NCBI GenBank assembly: GCA_020746105.1
Contig: CM036629.1
Location: 1,991,501 to 2,055,500 of the forward strand
Source of the DNA: Trogon surrucura
Lineage: Eukaryota; Chordata; Aves; Trogoniformes; Trogonidae
Direction of reading: 5' to 3'
DNA length: 64,000 nucleotides
Under the pieces are notes generated by a model. The model had not been told where the DNA came from and searched no databases. It worked only from the letters and a program-made list of their open reading frames with translations. Below are positions 11,838 to 23,189 of this stretch, in pieces. The stretch's first letter is position 1, and the number at the start of each line of letters is the position of its first letter. The position numbers and the translations under genes are program-made.

Positions 11838-13012
11838 AAATACTCAACTTTGCCATAAAAATAAAGGTAAAGTACGTGGTGGGGTGATAGGAAACAGAAA
11901 TACCTCGCTTTTCCTCTCCAGTAAATAAATTAAACCCCAACTGGGCTGAACTTTGCCCGGCCATGCACTTCATCGCTAACTCAAATTATTTATTGACGTC
12001 TTGAGATGGTCTCAGTCGCGGCGTAAAGAAACTAAAGAGACTCAGCCACAGCCACATCCCGACATCTCCACCACGCAGCTGAGCACAGCCTTTGCTTGAG
12101 CTCACGTCTCCAGACAACAAAAAAAAATCAAATTGCAGGAAATTAAAAATGCACAGTGTTTGTCCATACTTCTACGCCACGGGTTTCACCTTTTGCTTTT
12201 TGCTCAGCAAAACCAGACAGAAACTCTGCTGGCTTATTCTTGGTCAATCCTTTAAAATCCAGACCTTCTTGGGAGGAAATCCAGTAAAGACTGACCTTTC
12301 TTTAAACACTCTTAAACCTTTCCTAATTTTTCCTTTTGCCCGAATGCTCTGTGGTTTTACTGCGACCCAAACATGGAGTTATTCCCCCTTTCTATTTCCT
12401 TCCCCTTTTTTTTTTTTTGCCGCTGAATCTAACAGTGAGCATCCTGGAGGAGGAGGAGTTTTCCACCCTTTCTGGTAGCAAATTCTTTACGTTTCATTTT
12501 AGACTTCTGTGGCTTCAAAGAAAACAGCTTGAACTCCAGAAAAGGGTCCAGATTGGCCAAGGAAATATGAAACATCGTAATATTTCTAATGTTAGAAGAA
12601 TTTTTAAAAGGTTACATAGTGGAAAAACAAAATACGAAAACCTTGTGGAAGCAAGGAGGTTCCTCGAATGCTCCTGCCAGCCCCCCTGCTACTGCAAAAA
12701 AGGGCAAAAGAGGGGGGGGGAAATGTCAAAAATCCCCCTTAAGAGCAAATTTCACCCAACAGAAGGAAAAGCATTTTGAAGCCTGCAAAGCAGAAAACGC
12801 TCCAGAATGGCAAAAAGCTTTTCTCAAGCTTTTTTTCTTCCCCCCACGGCTGACCTATTCTAATCATCATTTTCACTCTCTTTCTCTGGCACGCCAGCCC
12901 ACGGCCGCTGTGTGCATGGCCCTAAAGCTGCCTATGGGCTTTCAAAACCTATTCTCATGGAAATGAAGCAGTAATGGAAACATTTCGATTTCCTATTAGC
13001 TTTCCTAAAGCC

Positions 13013-13029
13013 TTTTTTTTTTTTTTTTT
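13013..13029. repeat. T17 homopolymer
   Basis: A pure run of 17 T with no flanking retroposon. Confidence 0.9.
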
Positions 13030-13382
13030 AATACAAACCCCTAAACTTTGGGGCCATGTGGAGAGATGCAGCTCTTCTCGCTCCGTTTGCCGTCGGGTTT
13101 GCAGGGCTGGCGGAAAAACCCCGCTCCCCGTCGCCACTGGGTCCACTTTGGGTCTAAGAAACAGCATTTCAGGGAATATTTTATTATTGCAGAACAAAAG
13201 GATGCCGGCGAGAAGCGGAGCTATCAACCCTGCCCATCGCGAGGAGCTCGGATCGCCAAGCAACCTGCGCCGGCGGTTTTGGGCACATCATTCCTAAACA
13301 GCTCTAATGGAAACCAGGCATCAGTTTATTCACTTCTCCCTCTGGCTTATCAAATGCTGCCACTTCATTCCCCAGCCAAGAA

Positions 13383-13427
13383 AAGCTCCTTTTCTTTCTC
13401 TCTCTCTTTTTTTTTTTTTTTTTCCCC
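13383..13427. repeat. CT-rich tract with T17 run
   Basis: A pyrimidine-rich tract including CTCTCTCT leads into 17 T (13407-13423) and CCCC. It could favour unusual DNA structure. It is not attached to a known repeat. Confidence 0.8.
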
Positions 13428-14049
13428 TTCAGCTGTTCTTTCGCTTGAAGAATGAGGTGGTTTATGAGGATTTTTCTTCATGGGGGGGAAAAAAAAGAAA
13501 CACTCCAAACTATCAGCCTGGGCAGGCAGAGAATAAGCTGATTTTTCAACACTTCAAAATTATGTCATAAAGGCCCAGGAAGAGGCTTTGGCAAATATAT
13601 AAACGCAGAATCCAACAGCAGTCACAGGGTGATTAACTAAAACCAGCGTTTCCAGAGAAATAATATCTACACAAACAGCCACATGCTTTGTTTAGAGAAA
13701 TGAGTAACAGCGCTCCGGCCGCCACCAAGCGTCTTTGTTTTTTTGGTTTTTTTTAACTAAATAAATAAAAATTAAGAGATTCTAGCAAGATTGGATTTTT
13801 TACAATGTCAGAATCAAAAGCTGTACCCGAAGGGCCTGTCCTTGTTGGGGGGATCTGTGCCCATGAGCGTGGACGTGCTCTTTTGGGATGGGATGCTGAG
13901 AAATGTTGGTCCAAAACGTCCTTCTGGAAGGAGGGTGCGGAAGGAAGGGGCAGCTCCTAATACGAGCCCGTTAATCACCAGCGTGGCCCTGCTGGAGGAG
14001 CAACAGGGCAGAAATCTTTGCTACCTGCTTCTCCAGCTTCCGTTGGCTT

Positions 14050-14144
14050 GCGACAAATAAACGTCAGCACCTCGGGCACCGCACGCGTCCGCGACATCGA
14101 GCGATTCCTTTGGGCCCGGCACCGCGCTCGGCTCGGCCACGGAG
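14050..14144 (+). other. CpG-dense segment ending in a strong splice donor
   Basis: About 15 CpG fall within roughly 95 bp, and the segment ends at 14144 in GGAG followed by GTAAGA, a good match to a 5' splice site. A pyrimidine-rich acceptor-like CTTCTCCAG ends at 14037. The segment stays open in one frame that reads on into GHGGKRTRQK past the donor, but I recognise no protein. It may be a first or internal exon of an unrecognised, possibly non-coding transcript, or GC-rich sequence with a chance GTAAGA. Confidence 0.2.
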
Positions 14145-14203
14145 GTAAGAGGACGAGGCAAAAAGTGCTGCTTTCTCAGCAGGTCCAAACTAGACCTTAA
14201 GCT

Positions 14204-14268
14204 ATTGCTATAATAAAAAATAGGTATTGCTACAATAAAAAATAGCTACGGCCATAATAAAAAATAAT
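14204..14268. repeat. ~22-bp imperfect tandem repeat, three units
   Basis: Three units of 21, 22 and 22 bp follow one another, each ending in an AATAAAAA(A)TA core. Units 1 and 2 share TATTGCTA at the start; unit 3 has diverged there. It is a local minisatellite and creates several AATAAA hexamers that should not be read as true poly(A) signals. Confidence 0.8.
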
Positions 14269-14480
14269 ATTGCTCTACCTCTCCCAGGGTGAGATTAACC
14301 CTTTGAAAGCATCGGCAGCTTCGCACGTCCTCCCCGCGGGCATCCCAGCTAAGGGAAGCAATCAAGGGATGAGCCTAGTATCCATGGACACTGCCCACGT
14401 CCTCCCTATTTTACCCTCCAGCTCTCCTCACCCATCCTCACATCTGCTTTTGCTCCTTTCCTGGGTCACCCGGCAGCTGG

Positions 14481-14613
14481 AGCGTCCAAGGCCAGGTCGG
14501 ACGGGGCTTTGAGCAACCTGGTCTAGCGGGAGGTGGTGTCTCTGCCCACTGCAGTGGGGTTGGAACGAGGCGATCTTTAAGGTCCCTTCCAACCCAAACC
14601 ATTCGGTGATTCT
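14481..14613 (+). mobile_element. CR1 LINE 3' fragment
   Basis: About 130 bp of the CR1 3' end are present on the plus strand. The fragment begins in the 'CAAGGCCAGG...GAGCAACCTGGTCTAG' block, passes through GATCTTTAAGGTCCC and TTCCAACCC, and ends in ATTCGGTGATTCT. All coding sequence has been lost. It is moderately diverged. Confidence 0.9.
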
Positions 14614-14760
14614 AAGATGCTTCCAGGAGCATCTGCCCCGCGGAGCAGAGCCATCGCATTGGACCACGGAGGGAAAGGCAGCCCCACGGCACGCTTGGAG
14701 CCCCGTTGGCGATGACCGCGATGTTGAACCGGAGCAGTTCGTTTAAAACCAGAGGGGAGG

Positions 14761-14791
14761 AAAAATAAAATAAAAATAATAATAAAAAAAA
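14761..14791. repeat. A/T simple repeat (AAAAT/AAT)
   Basis: Irregular AAAAT and AAT units end in an A run. This is simple sequence. Confidence 0.8.
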
Positions 14792-14879
14792 TCCTTCCCT
14801 GGATTGTGCAATCGCGTTAAAACTCGGCGCGAACGCTGGGCCCTGGAGGAAAGTTTCCTATGGAAAGATGTACAGCACC

Positions 14880-15180
14880 GAGGGGCTGGAAAGGCTCCCG
14901 CCGCCCGACGAGGGGCTGGAACCAGACCTCGCCGGCTACGTGAATGGCTTTAGCAGGGCACTTCCCTTCGTACAGCATGTGCCTTCGGCCCCGAGTTGCC
15001 ATGGCAAAGGGCGAATCTTTGAAGTAAATAGTCTGTGCGGTGACGTCCCACGTCAGGTTATGGACTTGCATCATCTGATTTGCATTTGATTCCCATTTCC
15101 CCCCTCCCCGCCGCCTCCTCGGTAGAGAAGAGCGCAAAAAATCCTCACGGCGAGGACCCCGCGCGCTGCTCTGCAGCACC
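14880..15180. promoter_or_regulatory. CpG-rich block with CRE-like palindrome and octamer
   Basis: About 300 bp carry roughly 24 CpG. Near the centre, 15041-15055 is a perfect inverted repeat, TGACGT-CCC-ACGTCA, made of two CREB/ATF-type half-site cores. An exact octamer ATTTGCAT (POU-factor type) lies at 15078-15085, next to CATCTG. Both strands have open frames here (plus 73 codons, minus 120 codons), but neither matches a family I know. The motif cluster and CpG content suggest a regulatory element; activity is inference. Confidence 0.4.
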
Positions 15181-17394
15181 AGCTGAGACTTCAGTTAGCA
15201 AGTTTTCCTGGAACGAAAGCAGCCCAGAAGTGAGAGAGAAAGGCGGGGATACCAGATCAGAGGTTAGAAAACAGACTTTTAGCTTCGGCAGCCTCGGGAT
15301 TCATAACCTAAACCCTCACTCAGGAGAATACTCGAGCTCTTAGCTGAAGTTAAGCAGATGCTTAAGCTCACTCCTATCCTTAAATATGTAAACTCATCAC
15401 ATGAGTCATCGCCCTGATTTCATGGACGTGGGGGAGTTGCAGAGGGGGCTCAGGAAGGTGTGGGGCAGGCTCTGGAAGGGACAGACACTTCCCAGCCAGG
15501 CAGCTCAGGCAACGAGCAGATTTTGGCCATGGCACACATGGCCCAGGTCCAAAGCCCGGCACCTTCAATCTATCAAACCTATCCTTCCAGAGCTGCCACA
15601 GACCAACCTTAAATGATACATGAACAAAACCCGTCTAGAAATAAATGCATTAGTAGGTTCACAGGATCTTACCACTTCAGAGAACCACAGGTAGGTGTGT
15701 GTCTTACCCCCCTGCCCGCTCTCCCTCCTGGATTTGGGGGTGTAAAGCCGGGGGATGGGAACAAGTGTTTGTGCACAAGGTGGAGGATTCACAGGCTTGA
15801 AAACACCCCCACGGAAGTTCGCACAGAAGCAACGGGGATGGCGCGAGACAAAAGGTAAAAGCTTCCTTCAGAAGACGTTGAGCGGCAGGAAAGCTCTGGG
15901 GGAAACGTGCTCGTGGCCAGTAATGCCCAGGTATGGAAATACGGAGCAATTAAGATAAATGGCAACCGCGCGACGAGAGTGTGCTGGACCGCGAGGTGGT
16001 GTTTGCACCGAATAAATACACCCAGAAGGCAAAGACAGGTAATTCACGGGAGCTGCTTCTGCACCGAGACCTGGAGCCTTCCTGCGGCCAGCCATGGCTC
16101 CGTGCCCGCGTCCTTCCGATGACGAGGCTGTCGTCGGAGAGACAGCAAATAAATGAAGCCACAGCAGCGCTGAAAGCAAACAACCTGACGGCGTGGAAGG
16201 AGGGGAAGAGCCGTGAGCGGCACGGGCTGCGGCGCGCACGACTGTTTCGTTAGCGCGGCTGCAATTAGTAGCTGCTCGGACTTAATCGCAGAACACCTTT
16301 AATCACAGTACAGAAGGTAATTCCCTACACTTGCCCTTCTGGCACAGGTTTCTTCCGCCTTAAATTAGCTGTACGGCAACAACTCATTAATGCACACGTG
16401 AGCAGAGCTTGCTTCGGCCAGAAACAATCGCGTTCTATCTGTTTTGCCTATATTCTGATTTTGGCCATCACAAAGACTCAGGTCCAAGCTGCAGAAGATC
16501 TCCCGGGACTATGGAAACTCCCTGCGACCCCCACGCATGGAAGGACCCACCAAGACGAACAAATCCAAGCACCAAAACCCTTCAAGGAAAGATCCGCGGA
16601 GGATAACGGGGTGTAATAAAGTAACACGCGCAGGCAAATTCCTAATAAATTCCCAGATTCAGTCAAGGGAATATTGGGATTACTTCTCGTTTTGGCAGAA
16701 AAATAATCCCGGGGATAAAGGCAGAAAGGCTTGGAAGGTAGAAGCCAAGCCAACGGGCTGGCTGAGGTCAGGCACAAGAGCGATGTGCAGATAAGCCGGG
16801 GCAGATATTCTCTTTTCAGCACGAGTTATGAGAAATGTCTGTCTGGGCTCTTCACTTTCTAACAAACTTAATCGCTTCATGATGAACCAATGGCATTTCC
16901 ACTTCCATATGCTTTTGATATTACTTCATAAAATTAATTAGAAAGCAGCCATCCTACTGGAAAAATAACATTTCAGAGGGTTCCCTCTCCCTGGTTAAGG
17001 AACAGGCCACGTTACATAACTGGATTTCTTTGCCGCTCCGTATTATCACAATTGGGTTAAATTCCACTATTCATTTTTACAGGACACGGTAAAGCTAATA
17101 ACCGCAATCATTTTGCAAGCCAGTAATAAAATGCCTGTCTGCTCGGCCTTGCAGGTAATGCCTTAAAATACGTCGGGTATTATTAAAAAAGCACGTCCTG
17201 AGTCTGTGGCTCTTCCTACAGGACTTATGAATTAAAGCCACGAACATCCTGTAAAGGAGAAAAAAAAAAAAAAAATAAAGGGAAAAAAACCTCAGTGTAA
17301 CCTGCAAAGGGGTGAGCGATGTTACCCGTAGGGATGCTGAGACAAAACCTGCCCAGACAAATTCTTCTGAGGAAGAGACGGCAGCGAGGAGGAG
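15181..17394. other. Unique non-coding sequence, AT-rich toward the right
   Basis: No CR1 and no recognisable gene. From about 16250 to 17190 the sequence turns AT-rich with low CpG and contains several TAATTA/TTAATTA-type homeodomain cores, as in many conserved vertebrate enhancers. An A16 run lies at 17260-17275, immediately left of a CpG-dense block. Confidence 0.55.
17260..17275. repeat. A16 homopolymer
   Basis: A pure run of 16 A followed by TAAAG. No retroposon body lies upstream. Confidence 0.9.
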
Positions 17395-17705
17395 ACCCTC
17401 CCTGGAGGTCACCCCGAACACGGGGCTGCGTTTCTCTCGCGTCCCCCCCCGTCCCGCCGAGCCCGGCTGCTCGGCATCTGCGGCGACGGGCGCGCCCGCC
17501 CTTCGCAGACGGTCGGAAGAGAAAGCAAAACCATCTGTATTGGTTTGAGGGAGGATGAAAACAACTAATAGACATTTCAGTCTTAATGCGAGGCACGTTG
17601 CCGGTATTAGGGCGAGGGCGCGCGCGCAGATAAATCTTGTCATCCCACCGGGACGGGACTGCGCCGTGCGACGCAGGGAAGCAGCGAAGCTCGGTCGCTG
17701 CTGGT
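17395..17705. promoter_or_regulatory. Strongest CpG-island-like block
   Basis: About 310 bp hold roughly 36 CpG by hand count, an observed/expected ratio clearly above 1. The densest part is 17410-17520. A second dense part includes alternating GCGCGCGCGCA at 17618-17628. Such CpG retention normally marks unmethylated promoter or enhancer DNA. A minus-strand open frame of 220 codons crosses the block but reads as unrelated low-complexity residues. No transcript is recognised. Confidence 0.5.
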
Positions 17706-19769
17706 TCAGCATCTCCAGCACGTGGAGCTCGCACGGGGAGTTATGGAACAACAGCACAAACCCCAGGGCTTGCTACTTCAACAGCTGAGGTACTTCAACC
17801 TGCTCCTGGAGAGCTGTGCCCCCACGGGGACCTGCTCAAGCGCACGGGTCCTTCACGCCACCGCGCTCTGCCCCTTCCTCCTCTTCTTCCCTGCAACAGA
17901 CTCAGAGGTTTCCATTTTTTTGGCCTTACGGGACTGAATTTCTTCAGTCACAACCAACGTCCTCAGGGTTTGCAAATTACACTCTTATGAGAAAGAAGCT
18001 GGCGCGCTCAACCAGCCATTAAGGGTTTGTTCTCTTCTGAAATTATTTGCTTCAACAGACAGAAAACTGGACCGGCTTTAGCAGCTCCTCCCTGATTTGG
18101 AGGCTTTTCAGAGGCAACATAAATTTTAAGGCTTTTCTACAATGTGTAAGAAGAGTACACAAGCCTACAAGACTTGAAGGGGAGTCTCCCACCTCAGCCA
18201 GGATCGTTCCATCTGCAATGGGGAGTCGTGACACGAGTGAGGGGCTAGTAAGAAAGGTCTCTGGGCCACAAATGGAAGGCAACCACAAGAGGAGCAGAGA
18301 TAAGATTGGGTTTTTTTAACCCTCGACAGATTAAAGCATTTCTTCCATCTTTGTTTTCACACAATAAATCACCAAGCTTATTACAATAATCCACGAAAAA
18401 TGTGATTAGCTTACAAGAAACCTGACAACCTTGTGATGGTTTTGGGAGACTGTACTGCCTGTGAACTCTGTTTGGTCACTGAGGACGTTTTACGTCTACG
18501 TTTTATGACTGAAAACTTCTTGAATGTGGAGCTTATCTGCTTTTCCCATTGCCTTTTTCCATCAATGGGCCTCCGGAAGCTCAGCAGCCAGAAACACAGG
18601 TATCGTTTAGGCAAACCATTTTTTATAAATCTGAATTCCAGCTCTGAAATAAAAAAAGCAACAGACCTGGTGAGATGCCTGGATCATACGCTGGGGCTGA
18701 GCAAGTATCGTCGGGAAAAGGTTGGGAAGATTACAAAAGAGAAGATCGCTCAGCGGTAGTTTTTGGAAACCAGCCGCGAAAGCACGATGGGCTCTGTGTG
18801 CTGGAGGAGAGCTCAGGTGCATCAAAGGAGGAGGAGGGAGGATATGGGATTATTTAGAGGGCTTGGACTCGCCTTCGAAAACCTTTCAAGAGGCTTTAAA
18901 GGAAAAGACACAGGAAAACATACTTGGCCATTTACTATTTTGTCTAAATCCATGTGTTTCATGGGTTGGCTAAAACATAACGCCGGGGTTTCTTTGGAAT
19001 CGCTGGTCTCCTCCAAGGCAAAGCTGGCACTGGGACAGTACATGCTCCAATCACACTCCGCAGACTCCGCGTGCACCACAGAGCTCCCGAGTGACCCTGG
19101 GTGAATCACTTAATCCATTTCCATCCCTGGAGCTGAGTTTGCTGTGGACCAGGCGCCCGTAGCCGCGGCTCTGCTCTCCTTGGGCAACTCTTGGTCCTTG
19201 CAACAACCCCTACTGAGAGAGGGTTAAGGATAAATAACACTACGCACAACCTGGGGGTCATCGTAATGCCCGGCTACAACATAAGCAAACAAAGCCAGCC
19301 CCTAATTCTGATTTTTCTGGCAGTCAAGTGGTAACTACAATGTTGTTTTAATGTAACATCAAGTATTTAACTTGAGATCGCTGGCGTGCTCGCACAAGGC
19401 TATGACTGGGAGACAGGATGCACTAATATTTGCCAGTGAGACAGAAGACAAGAGATAAAGAACAGGATCACGCAGAGCACACTACATAGTCACACAATAA
19501 AGAGCATTATTTCATTGCTCTTGGGACCGTCGTGCAAACTAATTAAAACGGTATTTCGGCATATTGAATTAATGACTCCACTGAGGGCAAGAAAGATCTT
19601 ATCAACGGGCGTTTTGAAACCTCATTTGCTTTAAAAAATGAACCGGATCGGTAATAATCTCAACAGTGAACTGGCAGAGTCAAGCAGAAACACTCGTTTT
19701 GTCGAGGTTTGTGCGGGGATGAGCGTCGCTGCGTCAGAGCCCCGTAGATGCCATCAGCCCGCAGCGAGG

Positions 19770-19795
19770 ATGAGCGCGAGCACGGCTCTGTATGG
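19770..19795 (+). other. Possible 5' exon end with start codon and donor
   Basis: An ATG with A at -3 opens eight codons (MSASTALY) plus two bases and runs into GGTAAGT, a near-ideal 5' splice site. The upstream ~90 bp are CpG-containing. There is no supporting acceptor or known protein. It could be a real first exon, or a coincidence. Confidence 0.15.
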
Positions 19796-21585
19796 GTAAG
19801 TCTCTCTTTGTGGGAACTCTCACCATCTCTTTAGCTTAAGGAGAGGCTTTCTGGCTGGAAGGAAAGGCTACAACGAGCAGGGTGTTCTGCCCAGCTGGCC
19901 TCTCCTAGAGGAGATGCCGCGTTGCCTCCTCGCAGCCGTGTAAAACATCACCCACGCAACTCTTGGCTCATGGCTGGGGCTCTGCTTTGAGTCAGTTTTC
20001 TACCCACTGCAGATCCTAAACTGGAGTTGCTCCATGTACGATTGATGGGGGCCTCCTACCTCATCTGCTAAAGCCAAAACCCATGTCAGAGTCCTCTTCA
20101 GAGGTACAACTAAGCTCCAGGCCAGAACCAGCCAGGGCTTTGCCCCCCACCTCTCTCATGAGGAGGACACGTGTGACTCACAGCCACGTACTAAGCCAAA
20201 GTACGGATCGGCGCGTGTGAAGCATAAAAAGAGAAATGAAATGCCTTGGCTTCCTTCCCTGATCCTCCACAGGCCCCCGGCAGCCTGGACCAGACCCTTG
20301 CATGGTGCAACCCACCACAGGGGATGGATGACACGGGCTTCACCGCCTCCGTGGTCCTCACGCAGCCCAGGGTCTGCAGCCTGAGCGGTGTCTCAGCCCA
20401 GACTTATCGCTGCCCCATCGCAGCCATAAAGTCTTTCCCATGGTCCTGAAGTCAAGTCTCAGAGCAAGAATCAGTGCAAAACCAACAAAGTCCTGGAGAG
20501 CGTGAACAGATGCCAAAAAGATAGATGGGAAAAACTCGCATTTCCAAGGGCAGGAGAAGACAATGAGACATAACAAAGCTCTTTGTTTGGGAGAGGGTTT
20601 TCTCTGGGGAAGAGGGGAGAAGGCTGGAGTGGGGGAAATAATAATCCATCCCACACCCAACCCAATGATGAGATAATTCTACTGAAGCCAAAAAAATGTT
20701 CATATGCAACCATCACATCTTGCCTCCAGGGAACTCGCTGTCCAGATAAAGTCCCTGAGAAGGGATATGCCCTGGGCTGGTCTCACCAACTTTTATTTTA
20801 TATAAACCCCAGCAGGTGTGTGGCAGAGGTGGCAGCAGGGACATCGTGCTCACACCCACAACAACCCCGTTTGGGTCCGGCAGGGCTGGGAAGGGACGCA
20901 GAGGATTTGCATTTGTATTGCAAGAAAGGAGCAGCCATGGGGAAAAGGCAGTGTTGTCCCTTGGAGAAGCAGGAAAGTAGGATGAGATATCATATCACAT
21001 CTAGTAACTAGAGCCTCCGACAGCTTTCAGCAGCTGATTTGGAGCAACTTCACCAGGGGACTGATGCCATTGCAGCAGGGCTTCCATAAACCACTGCAGG
21101 CATCCGGGTGTTTTAATCTGTGTGCTTTCTGGACGGCTGTTGCACATCAAGAAAACACCCGTTGCCACTTAGAAAGTTATGCAAAACTCTCTTTTTAAAA
21201 GGTGCTGGAGAAATCAGACTCGGGAGCACTCAGGTGAGCACCTGCTGTCCATGAGTAGGATTTGGGATGGCTTAAATCCCCTGCTGAGCATCAGCTTGGT
21301 AAAAGCTGGAGATTTTCAGCTCCGGGGTATTTCGAGGCAGAAGACTTGAAGGGACAAAACCTCATCCTCAGCAGGCTGCTGATGCAGCTCCCCACGGACA
21401 CCTGTTGTAGGACACGCCAGCTGCTTTTCCAGGGTTATTACGGGGGTGATTAGTGCAGGCTTAGGTGTCTGAGCTTTAGATGCCTAAGGTAAGGCAGGTG
21501 AACCCACGCTTCATCTGCTGAGGGGTTACCACGGAGGAGCAAACACAGGATAAGCCAGAAAACTCCCCGCTATGACAGCAACCAC

Positions 21586-21600
21586 AAAAAAAAAAAAAAA
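21586..21600. repeat. A15 homopolymer
   Basis: A run of 15 A is followed by GAAAAAAAGAAAAG, an A-rich low-complexity tract. Confidence 0.9.
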
Positions 21601-23060
21601 AGAAAAAAAGAAAAGCCCCTGGAGTGCACTGACCTCCCAGTGAACTGCACAGGGAGGGAAAATCACCCGTCAGCTGGGAGTAGCTGCTGTCTCACCCGTC
21701 ATCACCGTTACCTGCGCCGGCAGAGCTGATGGGTCTCACCCCACGGCAGGCACGGCACTGTCCGGGGGGATGAAGGGTTCTCCCCCTCCCAGCCAAGCTG
21801 GGCTTGAAAGGAGCCACTACCAGCATCGTCAGCAGCTGTCACCCGGTCCTTTGGGATGGACGGCTCCCAGATAGGGGAGAGCTACGCTGGGGACCCCGAA
21901 AAGGAGCAGGGATGTTGCTCCTAAAGCACCCACCAGCACAAGGACCTGCAGCTCCTCCCTGCCTGGGTGGGAAGCTGGGAGACCCCTGATGCTCGCCTCG
22001 TAGCCACCTTGTTTTGATAGCAGGTCTTGAGACCAAAACCAGCACATTCCAGGCAGAAAATTACAAACATCACCTTTTTTTTTAGCCTGCTTCGCATCCA
22101 GGAACAGTGAACAACACGGAGTGTGCTGGAAAGCAGGCCCAGGGAAGGGAAGAAGTTTGCGTGGAGCAGAAATGGCTCCCACTTAACGGGTACGTGAATT
22201 CTTAAAATCTCCCTCCCTTGTCGGCACTTTGATGTCCAGATTCTGACCAAGAACAGAATTCCCACATGCTTCCCGGCTCGCTCTTACGGTTTCCCATCAC
22301 TTTGTTTCTAGGAGAGGAAACACCACGGTGTAGAGGGAGAGCAAAGCGCTTAAGCTTACTCGCAGCACACCAACCGGGGCGTCAGCTTTTGCAAAATCCC
22401 TTTTGCAACACCCCACTCTGCTGACGCAGGGGTACCCGGGAAACGGCAGCGGAAGAAGGGTCGACACACTGGCAGAAACATTTTGGGACATCGACAGCGC
22501 GTGCCTTGCAGCCTTTGGATGCAGAAGGGCTTTCCTTTGGGAAGCCCAATGCCACAAAAAGGGACGTGCAGGTCCTTTGATCCGAGGAGCAGCTGCCAAG
22601 CTCCACTCAGGGCAAAGTCAGCTGCCCTTAAAAGAAAGAACATTTTCTCCCTTCCCATAAAACCTGCGGTCATTTATCCAGTATTCCCTACTGACTTGCT
22701 CTTGCCTTGGCATCTTTTGCTGCAACAAGCCCTAAGATGACTAAATGTAGTCTGAGCTGCCCTATTGTGCTCCCTGGATGGATGGACCTGGAGCTCAACA
22801 TATATAAATGAGAACAAGCTAACGAGATGCTGGGGGTACTTAAGGACAAGCCAGCTCCAAGGCCGAGCCCTGCCATTGCCACAGCAACCCACGCTGTTTG
22901 CACCTTCTGCTATTTGCACCCTGCTGCTATTTCAGCCATTCCCCGGCCCGCCAAGGGCAGAGCTTCGGTTGCTACGATAACAGGGCTCTGTTTTCCAGAC
23001 ATCCCTCGTTTGCACCTGATGCTGAAGGATTTGACCTTTTCCTTCCCTCCCGTCCGACAG

Positions 23061-23189
23061 CTCGAGAGACAGCAGGAGATGGCAAGGAGAAGGCGGCGGC
23101 GCGCGCTCCAGCAGGAGGAATTGGAGCCCAGCTTGAAAACGCAGCTAATAAACTTGCAAGCCCAAGCCCATCCAGAGCCAACTCCTTGA
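23061..23189 (+). other. Possible terminal coding exon
   Basis: A long pyrimidine tract ending in CCGACAG (AG at 23059-23060) forms a good 3' splice site. The frame beginning at 23061 runs 42 codons to TGA at 23187-23189. The peptide starts LERQQEMARRRRRRALQQ, is rich in Glu, Gln and Arg, and is helix/coiled-coil-like at first, then ends in a Pro-rich tail. An AATAAA hexamer follows at 23508-23513. I do not recognise the protein and see no partner exons, so this rests on splice and composition signals only. The other two phases are also partly open. Confidence 0.2.

Larger units (their letters stand above)
10086..14037. other. Unique non-coding sequence, no gene recognised
   Basis: No CR1 copy and no recognisable protein were found. 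The block contains a three-unit 11-bp tandem repeat at 11805-11837 and T17 runs at 13013-13029 and 13407-13423, the second preceded by a CT-rich tract. Base composition moves from GC-rich on the left to more AT-rich after 11.8 kb. Confidence 0.6.
17706..23060. other. Unique non-coding sequence, no gene recognised
   Basis: No CR1. The part around 19300-19690 is AT-rich and low in CpG, with homeodomain-type and AP-1-like cores (AATTAATGACTCC). A CpG-containing segment ends in a strong donor at 19795. An A15 run lies at 21586-21600. A plus-strand open frame at 18433-18759 (108 codons) has no recognised domain. Confidence 0.55.

Noticed and set aside
17095..17757. 220-codon minus-strand open frame
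   Set aside because: It spans the CpG-dense block and includes a poly-Phe stretch from the A16 tract. No protein family fits.
21586..21600. A15 run considered as the tail of a processed pseudogene
   Set aside because: No coding-like or mRNA-like sequence precedes it, and the same holds for the other A runs examined.
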